60,039 nucleotides of DNA from the IMG/VR virus record IMGVR_UViG_3300042505_000291, positions 1 through 60,039 of that record; one strand, written 5' to 3'. The DNA comes from a virus. A program made the translations under genes and the position numbers. How positions within the stretch are numbered: the stretch's first letter is position 1; every line of letters begins with the position of its first letter. Under the pieces are notes generated by a model. That model was given only the letters and a program-made list of their open reading frames with translations, was not told where the DNA came from and ran no database searches. Positions 32,533-42,300 of this stretch are shown here, in pieces.

Positions 32533-35500
32533 TAAATTCCTCCTGAGACAACTTTTTTAGCCCCAGATGCGCCATTGAAAATATAATCATTAGGCGCTAT
32601 AATTGTTCTACCGTTTAAAGTAGGCGAAGTACTAAACTGACCACCTCTGGGCACACCAAGCTGGCTAACAGACCCAGGCACAGTAGTAGTAGTAGCTAAA
32701 ATACTTGTATATATAGGAGTACTCGCAGCTCCAGTTAAACCTATAGCTTGAATATCAAACTCATATCTACCCTCTTCTACATTCTCCATAACATATTGAG
32801 TAGCAGTTTTTGGAAGTTTAATAGTCGTTACCCCAGAAGGGCCAGTTATATTTAATTTATATTCTTTTAAATCATTATAAAGAGAGGTAGTACCAGATAC
32901 TGCAATATTTGTAGGTGCAGTCCAACGAAGTACTATATCTAAAGCTGTTATAGTATTAACACTGTCTTCTGCAGAATTATTAGAATTTTTTGTTTTTAAT
33001 GACGCTGTGAAATTTGTAATTAAAGGAATTACTGCGTCAAATGGTATAACATCAGAAGCTTCTGATAAGTAAGTTTCATCTAACTCGTCAAATTTTTGAT
33101 TAAAATGTTCTGCAGCACTAATAGCATAGCTACCTGGAGCATCTTCTGCTATACCAAGTATTCTATAAAGTTTAGAACTGCCTTCTACTGTTGAGTTATT
33201 TAATGTATTCGTTAGAGCCCATATAAACTCTACTTGTGGAGCAGCAGAAAATTCAGCAGGATGTATTGAAAGAGTATTAATACCGTTTCCAGCAGTAGTA
33301 GTAACAACTTTATTTTCTAGGTGCGTGTCTGGGGACCAGATAACAACTACTTGATTGCCAGAGTCATCTACTAGATCAGCTGCTTCTTGTTCCGTATCAA
33401 TACCTGCAATGATATCTCCACGAACATAAGGAATACTAGAAATTGTAGCTGAAGGTTGGGCAAGATATGCTGCAGATCCTGCTACTAAAACGTGCAGTGT
33501 ATAAGTTCCACTACCTAGATTAACTGCTTTATCTAATACTATTGAGTTTATAGTAGATGAAATTACTCTTCCAGAGTTTCTTATTCTATATCTATCTGCA
33601 TCTTGTACTCTAATTATACTGCCAGGGCGTAAAAACCCAGCATTTTCACCAGTTTTAAATGATATTATTTCTTTATTTAATTTACTTGTTAATAATTTCC
33701 ATTTAGCATACCTAATAGCTTGGCCACGTGAAGTAGCACCAAATGCTACAGCTTCTTCTGTATAGACACGATTTTTATTAATCATGTCATCCACATCATC
33801 TACAAGCTCAACAGCTTGTGTGTATAAATTTTTTCTATCATTATAAGTTACAGCTATTTGATTGGGTCTTGTTTTATTGCCTGTACCTTCGTAATTAAAT
33901 ATTCCACCTATAATATTACCTTTTGTAAAAGTATAAATAGGTTCTCCTGGTTTATCAGCTTCAATAACTAGTTGCCCATCCATCCAGTACGGTATAGAAA
34001 ACATTATTGAGCAAAAATCTTTTATTACTTTATAAGCTTCTGTGGCTTGAGTTAGATATATGCCACAAGTAAACCGAGGCTCAAAGCCGCCTTCCCCGTC
34101 AGGTACAAGCTCATCACACCTTCTAGCTAATGAGTAGAAAGAGTATTTATTTATTTGATCTGCGGACAACCAGTTACCTAATCCAAATCTATTTTGTAAT
34201 AATAAAGTTCTAAGTACCCATACGGGGTTATCGCAGTAGACTGTTCTAAATAAACCATTCCAAGGCTGATAAGTTGTTTCTTGAGCTCCACTGGAAACAT
34301 TTCTTTTATAGTTTGCTACACCATCACTAGACTCTCTTCTAGTCATATAATTTGTCGGTACTTCACAACGTATACCATAACAATGATACATACGCTCTGG
34401 AACATTGCCAGCAAATTCTTGGCTATCAAGCATAACAGCTGCGTATGCAGAATAAGGATAAGATAATCTATCTTCAATAAATCCTTGTATTAATTTAACG
34501 GTAGTTGAATTACTATATTCAAAATTTCCCATTTTATAGTTAACAGGAGTTACTCTACGTACTCTAACTCGAAAACTAGTAAAAGGTTTATATTGATCTA
34601 TATTAAAGGAAAACTCATGGTCTGAAGTTTCAGGATCTCTACCAGATATATCCCCACTAGTATTTCCTGCATTTGGAGATTGTTTTCCATTCCAAACCCA
34701 CGCGTATTGAGAGGCTAACTCATTTGGTTTAGGTCCAAATACTTGCTCTGTAGACCAATCTCCAGCTCCGATTCTATAATCAAAAAACACTAGTACAGTC
34801 AGCCCAGCATCCCCTTTTTCTTGGTTGCTAGGTTTAATAGAGTCTAGTCTTTGCGTTGTGATAGTCAGTAAAAGCCTATCGCACGTCTCTGGTAAATCAG
34901 TACCAGATGATATAGTTATTTCTCCTCCTGCCTCTTCATATTCTGCAGCAGTTTTATCTTTACCCCAAACTAACTTTTGCCCATAAAACTCTGTATATTG
35001 TTTAAGTTCTGTTCCTATAGCCCTACCAAAACTAGCATTAGAGAACCCGCCTATATTAACTATAGGTTCTTGGTGCATAGTTCCTGGGCGAAAGTTAGCT
35101 TTTACAAATTTATAATTTAAAACAGAAGAATCAGTTTGATTTGATTCTATTCCGGCAGCTCCTACGTCCATATAAAAAGTACCAGTAACAGGAACTACGG
35201 GAGGAGTAGGGGGAGGACCAACTAATGTAAGCCCTGGAGCAGTAATAATTGCCCAAGAGAAAAAATCAAAAGTTATAGGGGCCCCAGATATTGTAGTAGA
35301 TATAGCAGGCTCTACAGTTGCGCTAGTACTGCTTGCTACTGCTGTTATTTCACCAACGTACTCACTGCCTGCTGGACCCGCTCCTGGAATACGAACTTTT
35401 TGATAGAGCCCACCGCTAGCTATTGTATTAGTTGCTATCATAGCACTCTCAAAAAAAGCCGCAGATGTAGTTACAGTAGTACTCCCTGCTGATGCAGAAG

Positions 35501-35762
35501 CACTACCAGCAGCTTTATATGCTTTTTGAATTCTTACAGGTCTTACGTTATCTATCGGATATAGGCCATCGTCATCAAAAACTACGTTTGAGGACCCAGC
35601 AGTAGTAGTAGCTGAATATACTTTATTCATTACTATATGTTGCTTGTTTGAATTAACTATAGGAGTTTTATTTAAATAAATAGAAGATAAACCATCTACA
35701 AGTTCTATCTCTCCTTCTGATAGGAGATCATAAACTATTAAAGTATTTCTTTTAAAGGTCAT
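32532..35762 (-). CDS. Tail tip protein, lambda J-like
   Basis: 1076 residues. The start (LLSEGEIELVDGLSSIYLNKTPI) and the central region (DNPVWVLRTLLLQNRFGLGNWL, ATEAYKVIKDFCSIMFSIPYWMDGQLVIEADKP, YNDRKNLYTQAVELVDD) are typical of J-family central tail tip proteins. A fibronectin-III-like segment follows (ALDIVLRWTAPTNIAVSGTTSLYNDL). It contacts the host receptor and organises the tip. Ends with VSGGI, overlapping the ATG of the collagen-like fibre by one base. Confidence 0.9.
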   Translation of the reverse strand: MTFKRNTLIVYDLLSEGEIELVDGLSSIYLNKTPIVNSNKQHIVMNKVYSATTTAGSSNVVFDDDGLYPIDNVRPVRIQKAYKAAGSASASAGSTTVTTSAAFFESAMIATNTIASGGLYQKVRIPGAGPAGSEYVGEITAVASSTSATVEPAISTTISGAPITFDFFSWAIITAPGLTLVGPPPTPPVVPVTGTFYMDVGAAGIESNQTDSSVLNYKFVKANFRPGTMHQEPIVNIGGFSNASFGRAIGTELKQYTEFYGQKLVWGKDKTAAEYEEAGGEITISSGTDLPETCDRLLLTITTQRLDSIKPSNQEKGDAGLTVLVFFDYRIGAGDWSTEQVFGPKPNELASQYAWVWNGKQSPNAGNTSGDISGRDPETSDHEFSFNIDQYKPFTSFRVRVRRVTPVNYKMGNFEYSNSTTVKLIQGFIEDRLSYPYSAYAAVMLDSQEFAGNVPERMYHCYGIRCEVPTNYMTRRESSDGVANYKRNVSSGAQETTYQPWNGLFRTVYCDNPVWVLRTLLLQNRFGLGNWLSADQINKYSFYSLARRCDELVPDGEGGFEPRFTCGIYLTQATEAYKVIKDFCSIMFSIPYWMDGQLVIEADKPGEPIYTFTKGNIIGGIFNYEGTGNKTRPNQIAVTYNDRKNLYTQAVELVDDVDDMINKNRVYTEEAVAFGATSRGQAIRYAKWKLLTSKLNKEIISFKTGENAGFLRPGSIIRVQDADRYRIRNSGRVISSTINSIVLDKAVNLGSGTYTLHVLVAGSAAYLAQPSATISSIPYVRGDIIAGIDTEQEAADLVDDSGNQVVVIWSPDTHLENKVVTTTAGNGINTLSIHPAEFSAAPQVEFIWALTNTLNNSTVEGSSKLYRILGIAEDAPGSYAISAAEHFNQKFDELDETYLSEASDVIPFDAVIPLITNFTASLKTKNSNNSAEDSVNTITALDIVLRWTAPTNIAVSGTTSLYNDLKEYKLNITGPSGVTTIKLPKTATQYVMENVEEGRYEFDIQAIGLTGAASTPIYTSILATTTTVPGSVSQLGVPRGGQFSTSPTLNGRTIIAPNDYIFNGASGAKKVVSGGI

Positions 35763-35773
35763 TTATGTTTTCC

Positions 35774-36703
35774 TTAAGGTGCACTCATAGTAAATTCATC
35801 GGTGCCTAACGTTTTTATGCCCAAAGATTGATCATCTACAGCTTTTGCTATTGATGTAGTAGTAGCAGTAGGGGGCGTAAATACACTAATTCCTCGCACG
35901 GCAGGATTGTATCTATTTCCGCCTCCGGGCGGTATATAAACAGGAGGAGGATTATATCTATTTCCTCCTTCTACTCCGGAATCTGGCATAACATCTTCTA
36001 CATAAGTAGATTCATTTGCCCAAAATCCTCCAATAGACCCAGAGGAAATAACTATACCCCCTATCATCATTTCACCACAAAGAACTGGCACAGGGTTGCC
36101 GGACACTGCTGTATTTTCTGGGCCATTAAAAAGATAATTATTACTATCAGGGTCATCGACGGAAGGGTCTGGGGCTAATAATTGCTGTAATCCAACAATA
36201 GCTAGGTTAAGAGCTAACCCCGCAACAAGTAGCCCAGGAATTGAAGCAACAGCAGCCCCAACAACAGAAGCTGCTGCTGTTGTGCCCCCAGCAGCAAGAA
36301 CAGCGCCAGCAGCAGTAGCACCAGCTCCAAAGCTTGCACTAGCTAAGGCACCAGCTAAAACGTTAACTCCAGGAATAAAGAAAAGAGCGGCTAAGGCAAC
36401 AGCCCCAAGAATTTTTGCACTACCTGACTTGCTACCAGTAGGAAGCGGAGTTATAATTATAGTGCCTTTTTTGATAGGGAAGAAATACTCTTCTGCTTCT
36501 TCCATTATACTTTCGCCCGTTTGAATAGATACGTCTCCACCAGCTAGGTATAAGTCTATAATATCTTTTTTACTTTCAGGGTAATTAGCCTCTATACAAG
36601 CAAAAATATCTCTATATTCTGTAGCGGCAATACTCCATTTACGTCCGTATTTTTCACCAAGAAATCCTTCTAAGATCACTTCTTTTAAATCTGTAGATTC
36701 CAT
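35774..36703 (-). CDS. Tail assembly protein, lambda I-like
   Basis: 309 residues from ATG 36703, chosen for GGAG 7 bases upstream; a longer frame from 36739 is less likely. N-terminal ubiquitin-like part (LKEVILEGFLGEKYGRKWSIAA) is typical of lambda gpI, followed by a hydrophobic Ala/Gly-rich stretch (SAKILGAVALAALFFIPG...) and the conserved NPVPVLCGEMMIGGIVISSG. Needed for tip assembly but usually absent from the virion in lambda. Overlaps the K-like gene by 50 bases. Confidence 0.8.
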   Translation of the reverse strand: MESTDLKEVILEGFLGEKYGRKWSIAATEYRDIFACIEANYPESKKDIIDLYLAGGDVSIQTGESIMEEAEEYFFPIKKGTIIITPLPTGSKSGSAKILGAVALAALFFIPGVNVLAGALASASFGAGATAAGAVLAAGGTTAAASVVGAAVASIPGLLVAGLALNLAIVGLQQLLAPDPSVDDPDSNNYLFNGPENTAVSGNPVPVLCGEMMIGGIVISSGSIGGFWANESTYVEDVMPDSGVEGGNRYNPPPVYIPPGGGNRYNPAVRGISVFTPPTATTTSIAKAVDDQSLGIKTLGTDEFTMSAP

Positions 36704-37382
36704 AAATATTCTCCGCCCAATAAGGGTACATGTTTTCACGGCAGGAAAGTCGGTTTACTGCGTGATGAAAGATAATATCATTATCTAAATATATAGCTAT
36801 ATGATTGGGTTTTTTACTGAATACTGATAGAAGAAGTATATCCCCATACTTAAGATCTTGAACTTGCTCTACCGGCCATTCCATAACTTCATTTTCCATA
36901 TAATTATAGTTTGTATCTTGATCATTGTCAAGCCAATTTTTTCTTGGTGGCATAATTATATTATGGGTTAAAAACCAATCTCTAGCCGCCTCAAAACAAT
37001 CCTGTTTTCCAAATATATAATCTCTACCAATTAACTTATTATAATTTTTATGACAATGTATGCTATAGGTATCTGTTTCAATATAGTAAATAAGATAAGG
37101 TATTTTTAAAGATTCACATGCTTGAATATCATGCTCACTAGGATCATTGCCCGTTGTGTGCGAGTGTACGATAAATTCAATATCCCCTTGCAGAGATAGT
37201 CTAGTATACTGAATAGAGTTTATTATAAAAGAGTCTGGCTCTTTACTTACATTATCACAAGGATAATATTTTCGCCTACCCTTCTTTATAAGAATGACCC
37301 CGCAACATTCTTGCGGGGCCATATTTATAGCATGCTCTTTAATTTGACTAAATATATCTTCGGGAAGCTGGAAATCCACCAT
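36654..37382 (-). CDS. Tail assembly protein, lambda K-like (JAMM + NlpC/P60)
   Basis: 242 residues, two domains. JAMM/MPN peptidase part: ECCGVIL, then HSHTTGNDPSEHD with metal ligands (one residue shorter than the usual spacing). NlpC/P60 part: KQDCFEAARDWF with a probable catalytic Cys, HIAIYLD and HHAVNRLS with histidines. In lambda-like phages gpK is a tip protein with peptidoglycan-hydrolase activity. A perfect promoter lies inside the coding region. Confidence 0.85.
   Translation of the reverse strand: MVDFQLPEDIFSQIKEHAINMAPQECCGVILIKKGRRKYYPCDNVSKEPDSFIINSIQYTRLSLQGDIEFIVHSHTTGNDPSEHDIQACESLKIPYLIYYIETDTYSIHCHKNYNKLIGRDYIFGKQDCFEAARDWFLTHNIIMPPRKNWLDNDQDTNYNYMENEVMEWPVEQVQDLKYGDILLLSVFSKKPNHIAIYLDNDIIFHHAVNRLSCRENMYPYWAENIYGIYRFKRSDLRRISW
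36903..36931 (-). promoter_or_regulatory. Consensus promoter inside the K-like gene
   Basis: On the - strand: TTGACA (36931-36926), exactly 17 bases, TATAAT (36908-36903), with an A-rich element upstream. The first 15 bases from the -35 (TTGACAATGATCAAG) nearly match the promoter at 44772. It would drive the I-, J- and fibre genes. Confidence 0.65.
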
Positions 37383-38478
37383 ATTGTAATACCTTTGTTG
37401 AGTCCTCTGTTACACTTACTGTTGTACCTGTAGCATTAGATACTGACATTGACTTATACCTACTTGCGCAGCTACTAAGTTTTTTTCCACAAACATCGGC
37501 ACGTTTCCAATATTTAGAGTTTATTGCAGGAGTTTGACCTCCTGCGTGACTTTTTATACAAACCCATAAAGTGTTTCCAGAGAGCACTACGTCATTATAC
37601 AGGTCTCCTTGTGTATAGGTATAGTATGTAGTTGCTCCACTATAAGTAGTATATAATCTTACTCTTCTATATGGAGTAGAACCAGCAGCAGCAGCTTGCC
37701 AATAATCATAGCTAGAAACTGCAAAGGTTGACCCATCTACATTGACGCGAGTTAAAGATTTTGAAGTTCTAAAAAAATCATTAGCTGCTGCTGCGGATGA
37801 CGCAGTAATTGTATGCCCAGTAGCAAATAAATTATTTCTATTATCAAAAAATGCAGTAAATCCATTATTATTTGCAGCAAGTTTCCAAGTGCATGCACCT
37901 GTAGACGTAGCGTATGGAGTATCAGTAGCAGCCCCTTGGTAAGCCCAAGGACAGCTATTAGGAAGCACATTTCTAGCAGGTATCATGACTCCTGATACAT
38001 CAAAAGGACTAGAAAGCTCAAAGGATACTGACATAGCATCAAAAGATGCCACTCTATCTATAATGTAAGATTGGGTTGGAAATTCGGTTGGAGCTGCAGG
38101 AGCTCCGTTAGCGTCTCCGGTTGCGTTATCTAAATGTATCGCTAAAGTTTTTCTTCTAACTATTTTTAGTCCTACTAGATCATCATTTTCAAAGTTACCT
38201 AATGCATCAGAAAATGTTGTGAGAATATTAGCAAAACTAATCGCAGGTCTAGCATATGTACCTTCTGATTTTTGTTCCCATCCGGTAAATGAAATAGGTA
38301 TAGAAGTATAAAGTCTATTAGGGTACGGGTTCCCAATAGGATCGGAACCTATTTCTTTATCTCTCATATACACACTATTTTCATGTGTTGTAAAGTATAA
38401 GTAGCTACCTGGTATTTGTAATTGATACAACTCAATAAAATCCGAAGTAACTCTTTGCTTATTAAGCTCTAAAATCAT
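37348..38478 (-). CDS. Minor tail protein, lambda L-like, with insertion
   Basis: 376 residues. The N-terminal half (LQIPGSYLYFTTHENS, YTSIPISFTGWEQKSEGTYARPAISFAN, RRKTLAIHL) and the cysteines NSC...GAC...ADVCGKKLSSCASRY match gpL-type proteins, whose four Cys bind an Fe-S cluster in lambda. Between the second and third of these lie about 110 extra residues, including YTQGDLYNDVVLSGNTLW...PAINSKYW, which resembles a CBM5/12 carbohydrate-binding module. Overlaps both neighbours. Confidence 0.8.
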   Translation of the reverse strand: MILELNKQRVTSDFIELYQLQIPGSYLYFTTHENSVYMRDKEIGSDPIGNPYPNRLYTSIPISFTGWEQKSEGTYARPAISFANILTTFSDALGNFENDDLVGLKIVRRKTLAIHLDNATGDANGAPAAPTEFPTQSYIIDRVASFDAMSVSFELSSPFDVSGVMIPARNVLPNSCPWAYQGAATDTPYATSTGACTWKLAANNNGFTAFFDNRNNLFATGHTITASSAAAANDFFRTSKSLTRVNVDGSTFAVSSYDYWQAAAAGSTPYRRVRLYTTYSGATTYYTYTQGDLYNDVVLSGNTLWVCIKSHAGGQTPAINSKYWKRADVCGKKLSSCASRYKSMSVSNATGTTVSVTEDSTKVLQYGGFPASRRYI

Positions 38479-39023
38479 ATGCGTACCAATTTTCCGCTTG
38501 CGCTGATGGCGCCAAACTTGCTGCTATCTACATTAGTAGACCAGCCTGTAATTAATACTCTTTTTACTACAGTTCTTACAGTACCAGAAGCGCCAGTAGT
38601 AGTTACTCCATTATAATAAAAAGACGTATTTAAAGCTGCTGAAGATGCCCCTATACTTGTCCAGTTAATGCCCCCAAGAGTTGATATTCTATACCTTTTA
38701 CCTATAGTAAGTCCATTTGTACCTGCTACAGCAGCAGTAACTGTTCCTGTACCAGGAAAAATTAAATCTATAGGTACTGTGCTTCTGAGAGAGTCAAAAT
38801 AGCCGTCTAGGGCTATAGCATTTGCTATAGTAAGATTTATCATATTAAAAGATATTGTCTCTGTTACAGCATTTAATCCATTTGCTCTAGCCTGCTCTAG
38901 TGGAAAGTCGCCTGCTGTTTGTTCTAGCATAGTAACTCGTTTACTGACTTGCGGGTTTATATCTACAGTAAACTCAGTAGCCGTAGCAAAGAAAGATCCT
39001 GCGGGAGCTATAAATGTTATCAT
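38475..39023 (-). CDS. Minor tail protein with inserted module
   Basis: 182 residues. VTMLEQTAGDFPLEQARANGLNAV and ALDGYFDSLRSTVPIDLIFPG are followed by a copy of the GxxYxI...GT module (residues 105-150) and then RVLITGWSTNVDSSKFGAISA, which would otherwise continue the same domain. Position and size fit a lambda M-like tip protein. Four-base overlaps on both sides show translational coupling. Confidence 0.65.
   Translation of the reverse strand: MITFIAPAGSFFATATEFTVDINPQVSKRVTMLEQTAGDFPLEQARANGLNAVTETISFNMINLTIANAIALDGYFDSLRSTVPIDLIFPGTGTVTAAVAGTNGLTIGKRYRISTLGGINWTSIGASSAALNTSFYYNGVTTTGASGTVRTVVKRVLITGWSTNVDSSKFGAISASGKLVRI
38574..38711 (-). other. GxxYxI...GT module in a minor tail protein
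   Basis: Encodes LTIGKRYRISTLGGINWTSI GASSAALNTSFYYNG and a closing GASGTVR, matching the pattern in the fibre and tail tube. Confidence 0.7.
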
Positions 39024-39391
39024 CTTATAACCTCTTTGAAGCTAGCCTGTATACTGTAAGTATCGGCTTCTCTAAAAGTTTTGCTCCACTCAAGAACTAC
39101 TACGTCAGCAGCTACTCCGAGTATACGAAAATTATTAATAAGTTGACCCTCTAGGTAAGAAAAATAATTATCTATCAAATCGGCCTCAGCTTGAGACCGA
39201 TTTGACATAGATGCGGAAAAAGTTCTTTTACGACTACCTAGTGGAATAGTCAGACTATAGTCTTCTCCAAAAGCAACTTGCCTTATGGAAGGCGCATTTT
39301 GAATTTGAACTCCGTTATCTAAATAAACGTCGGTATCGGCAACAGGGTTGCCAGTGCCTAAAACGTTTATTGGTATTGTGAAGTATATCAT
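39020..39391 (-). CDS. Minor tail protein, M-like
   Basis: 123 residues, beta-rich: SIRQVAFGEDYSLTIPLGSRKRTFSASM, then ADLIDNYFSYLEGQLINNFRILG and EWSKTFREADTYSIQASFKEV. Layout resembles small tail tip proteins that follow the tape measure gene. One-base overlap with the tape measure stop region. Confidence 0.65.
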   Translation of the reverse strand: MIYFTIPINVLGTGNPVADTDVYLDNGVQIQNAPSIRQVAFGEDYSLTIPLGSRKRTFSASMSNRSQAEADLIDNYFSYLEGQLINNFRILGVAADVVVLEWSKTFREADTYSIQASFKEVIR

Positions 39392-42300
39392 TAAGCAGCT
39401 CCGTATCTACTTAAGATACCCCCTGGAGCCTTTTGAGCAAGTAGTTCTTTTTGAACTACGGCTGCAATAGCTGCTCCTAGACTATTCATGTCTGGACCCT
39501 GTGTGCTTGTTCTTGCGTCGCCATTTTGGCTTAAATTTACGTTAACTTGCACATTGTTGCTAGACGTGTTATTACCATGCATCTGAACTGGTATTGCCCT
39601 GCCATTAGGCAGAGGAACCACAGCTTCGTTCATTTTACCTTCACCAACTAAGAAAGTAGGCTTGTTTATGACACCTTGATGGCCAGAGCCAGTCGCTCTA
39701 TTCATAATACCGCCGCTAGCCATTGCTTGGGCTCCTGGCATTATACCCCCGTCTGCTAGAGGAATGCCAAATGCTGCTGCTGTTGCTTTAATAGCTGCCA
39801 TAGCTATTAGCTGAGCTATAAGTTCCGCTATCATTTTAAGCATAGAAAGAGCCATATCTGCAAAAGCTTCCCCAGCATCTTTAGAGCCGTCAATAATAGA
39901 AGTGAAAGCTCCTGCTAACTGCTCGCCAAATGCTACAGATATTTCGGCAGTTTTGTCTGCTATAAGATTAAATTCTGCCATACGTAATGAGGCTTCTTTA
40001 ATTAACTTAACATCATCGCTTTTTAGAAATTTATCGTAGTCTCCTTTATATACGTCATCCTTTGTTGCAAGCCAACGAGCATCTAATGCCGCGCTAAATT
40101 CGTCACCAGCACCCATCATATTCATTCCCACTGAAGCTTGTGCTTTAGCTAGACGTTGTTTTGACGCACCTACTCCCCGCTCTAGTTGCATAGGTAGATT
40201 TCCTGCGTCTTCTAATTTACCTGTAAGGTTATTAAATGCTTCTACTAAAAGAGCTATAGCAGTTGCTGCCGTAAGTGTTTTTTGTGTGTGGAGATCTTGA
40301 ACCGTAGTTAACTCTCTAGTAGCGTCATTGAGATTTTTCTGTGCGGTTGGTAAGTCTCCCTGTCCAGACGTATAAGTCTTTGCTAGTTGTTCTGCTGCTA
40401 GGTTTTGTTGAGTTTTAAGCCCCTTAATTTTATCTTCTTCCTCGCTTGCTCTTTTGGTCTCGCTTACTATCTTATCAAAAAGACTTCCAAGAGCCCTGTC
40501 TGCATCTTGTCTTAGTTGACTAACAATATCTAGTTCTCCAGAAGCGCTTCTAGCAGCAGCATTACTTTGTTTTACTCTTTGTAACTCTCGTTCATTGTTA
40601 AATGCTTCTCTTTTTAAAGCAATAATTTCTTGCTCTACTTTTAATCTAGCTGTAACTATATCTAATTCTTTTTTCAAGTTTGTAAGACTTTGTCTGTAAG
40701 CTTCTTTTGTAGTTTCAAGGGCTTGTTCTTTTGTTTTTACCTCTAGAGTATTAGCTGCTTTATTTGCAGCGTTTGTTCTAGCTCCAATAGTTTCTGTGTC
40801 GCCCAGTAACCCTACTATTTTAGTCATAGTTTCTAATCGTTGTTTATCAACGGCATATTCTGCCCCTTGTAAAGATAACATGCCCATACTTAGTGTATTT
40901 ACAAGATTAGTAATTACATATTTTTTATCAAATTCTGCTTGTGCATCACTTAATTCCAATCTAGCTTTTTGTAGCATCAATTCTTTTTGTAAGCCGGCTA
41001 ACTCAAACTCTCTATCCAATACATCATTTTTTAATTTAGCACTGTCTTTAGCATTTTGCAATTCTATTTCTGCTTGTTTAACAGCGTCAGCTTTATCGTA
41101 GCCCTCTGATAAATTGTCAAAACCCTGAAAATTTCTCATTCTTTCTAGTGCTTGCTTAGAGGCTGTAATAGCATTTTTAGCAAGATTTGCTGAGTTTCTA
41201 ATTTCTTGTAAAGTAAGAGAACTTTTAACGTTTTCAAGATTTATAGTAGCTAGTTTCATTTTATATTCTTCTAGCGCTATTTTTGCTAATACACCGGAAG
41301 ATGATATTAATTTTTTTACTTCTTGTTGGCGTTTATTTAATTCTGTTGTTAATTGTTTTGCTCTATCAAGACTTGCTTTATCTCCAGCTGCAGTAAGTGT
41401 ATTTATTTCATTTTGCTTTTTACTTAATTCTTTATATATATCTGCAAAAGTAGTAGTATTTTCCCCCATAACTCTATCTAACTCAAGAAACATATCCTTT
41501 CCTCCAGCAACAAATTTTGATATAATATCAGAATCTGCTTGTAATTTTGCTTTAGGATCTGTTATGTATTGTTCTTGAGCTTTCATTTCTGCAGTTATAG
41601 TTCTAAAAGTATTAGCTATTTCTGAGTAGTCTGTTTTGAAAAAGTCATCTCCCCAAAATTTACGAACAGCCTGCCCGCCAGTTTTTACAGCTTCTCCAAT
41701 ATCTGACCAAGATTTTGCTATAGCCTCAGAACCTTTCATAGCAGGTTCCAATATACTAAACCAATCTTTTCCCGCCTCTTTAGCGTCTACCATACTTATA
41801 CTTAATTTTTTGACGTATTCAACTCCTTTAGTAGATTCTAGTCCTCTAAAAATACTTTCTAAAGCTTGAGCTTCTTCCGCTCCTCCAAATATATCTTTTC
41901 CGGCAAGGTACTCACTTCTTGTGCCAAGATAACCTTGTTCTTGAGTTTTTTTATCACTATTATTAAATGATTTATTTTTTAGTTTTTCAACATCTTTTAA
42001 TTTACTATAAATTTCATTTATATTTGTAAGTTCTGCTTCAAAAGCATTACCATATCTTCCTGTTTCTCTAAATTTTTTAACTTCTTCATTGACTTTTTTA
42101 CTGGACTCAAGTAACTCTTTAAGCTGCTGTTTGCTTGCCTCAATTGCTCTATCTTTGTCGCTTTTCATAGCTTCAAAAAGAGATGTAAGTAATGTAAATC
42201 CTGTAATTATCCAACCTATAAAAGGAAGAGCAGCTGTAAACCCTTGCAAAGCAAGTTTACCAATAGTTCCAAAAGCTTTTACAGTTAAACCTGCTCTAAG

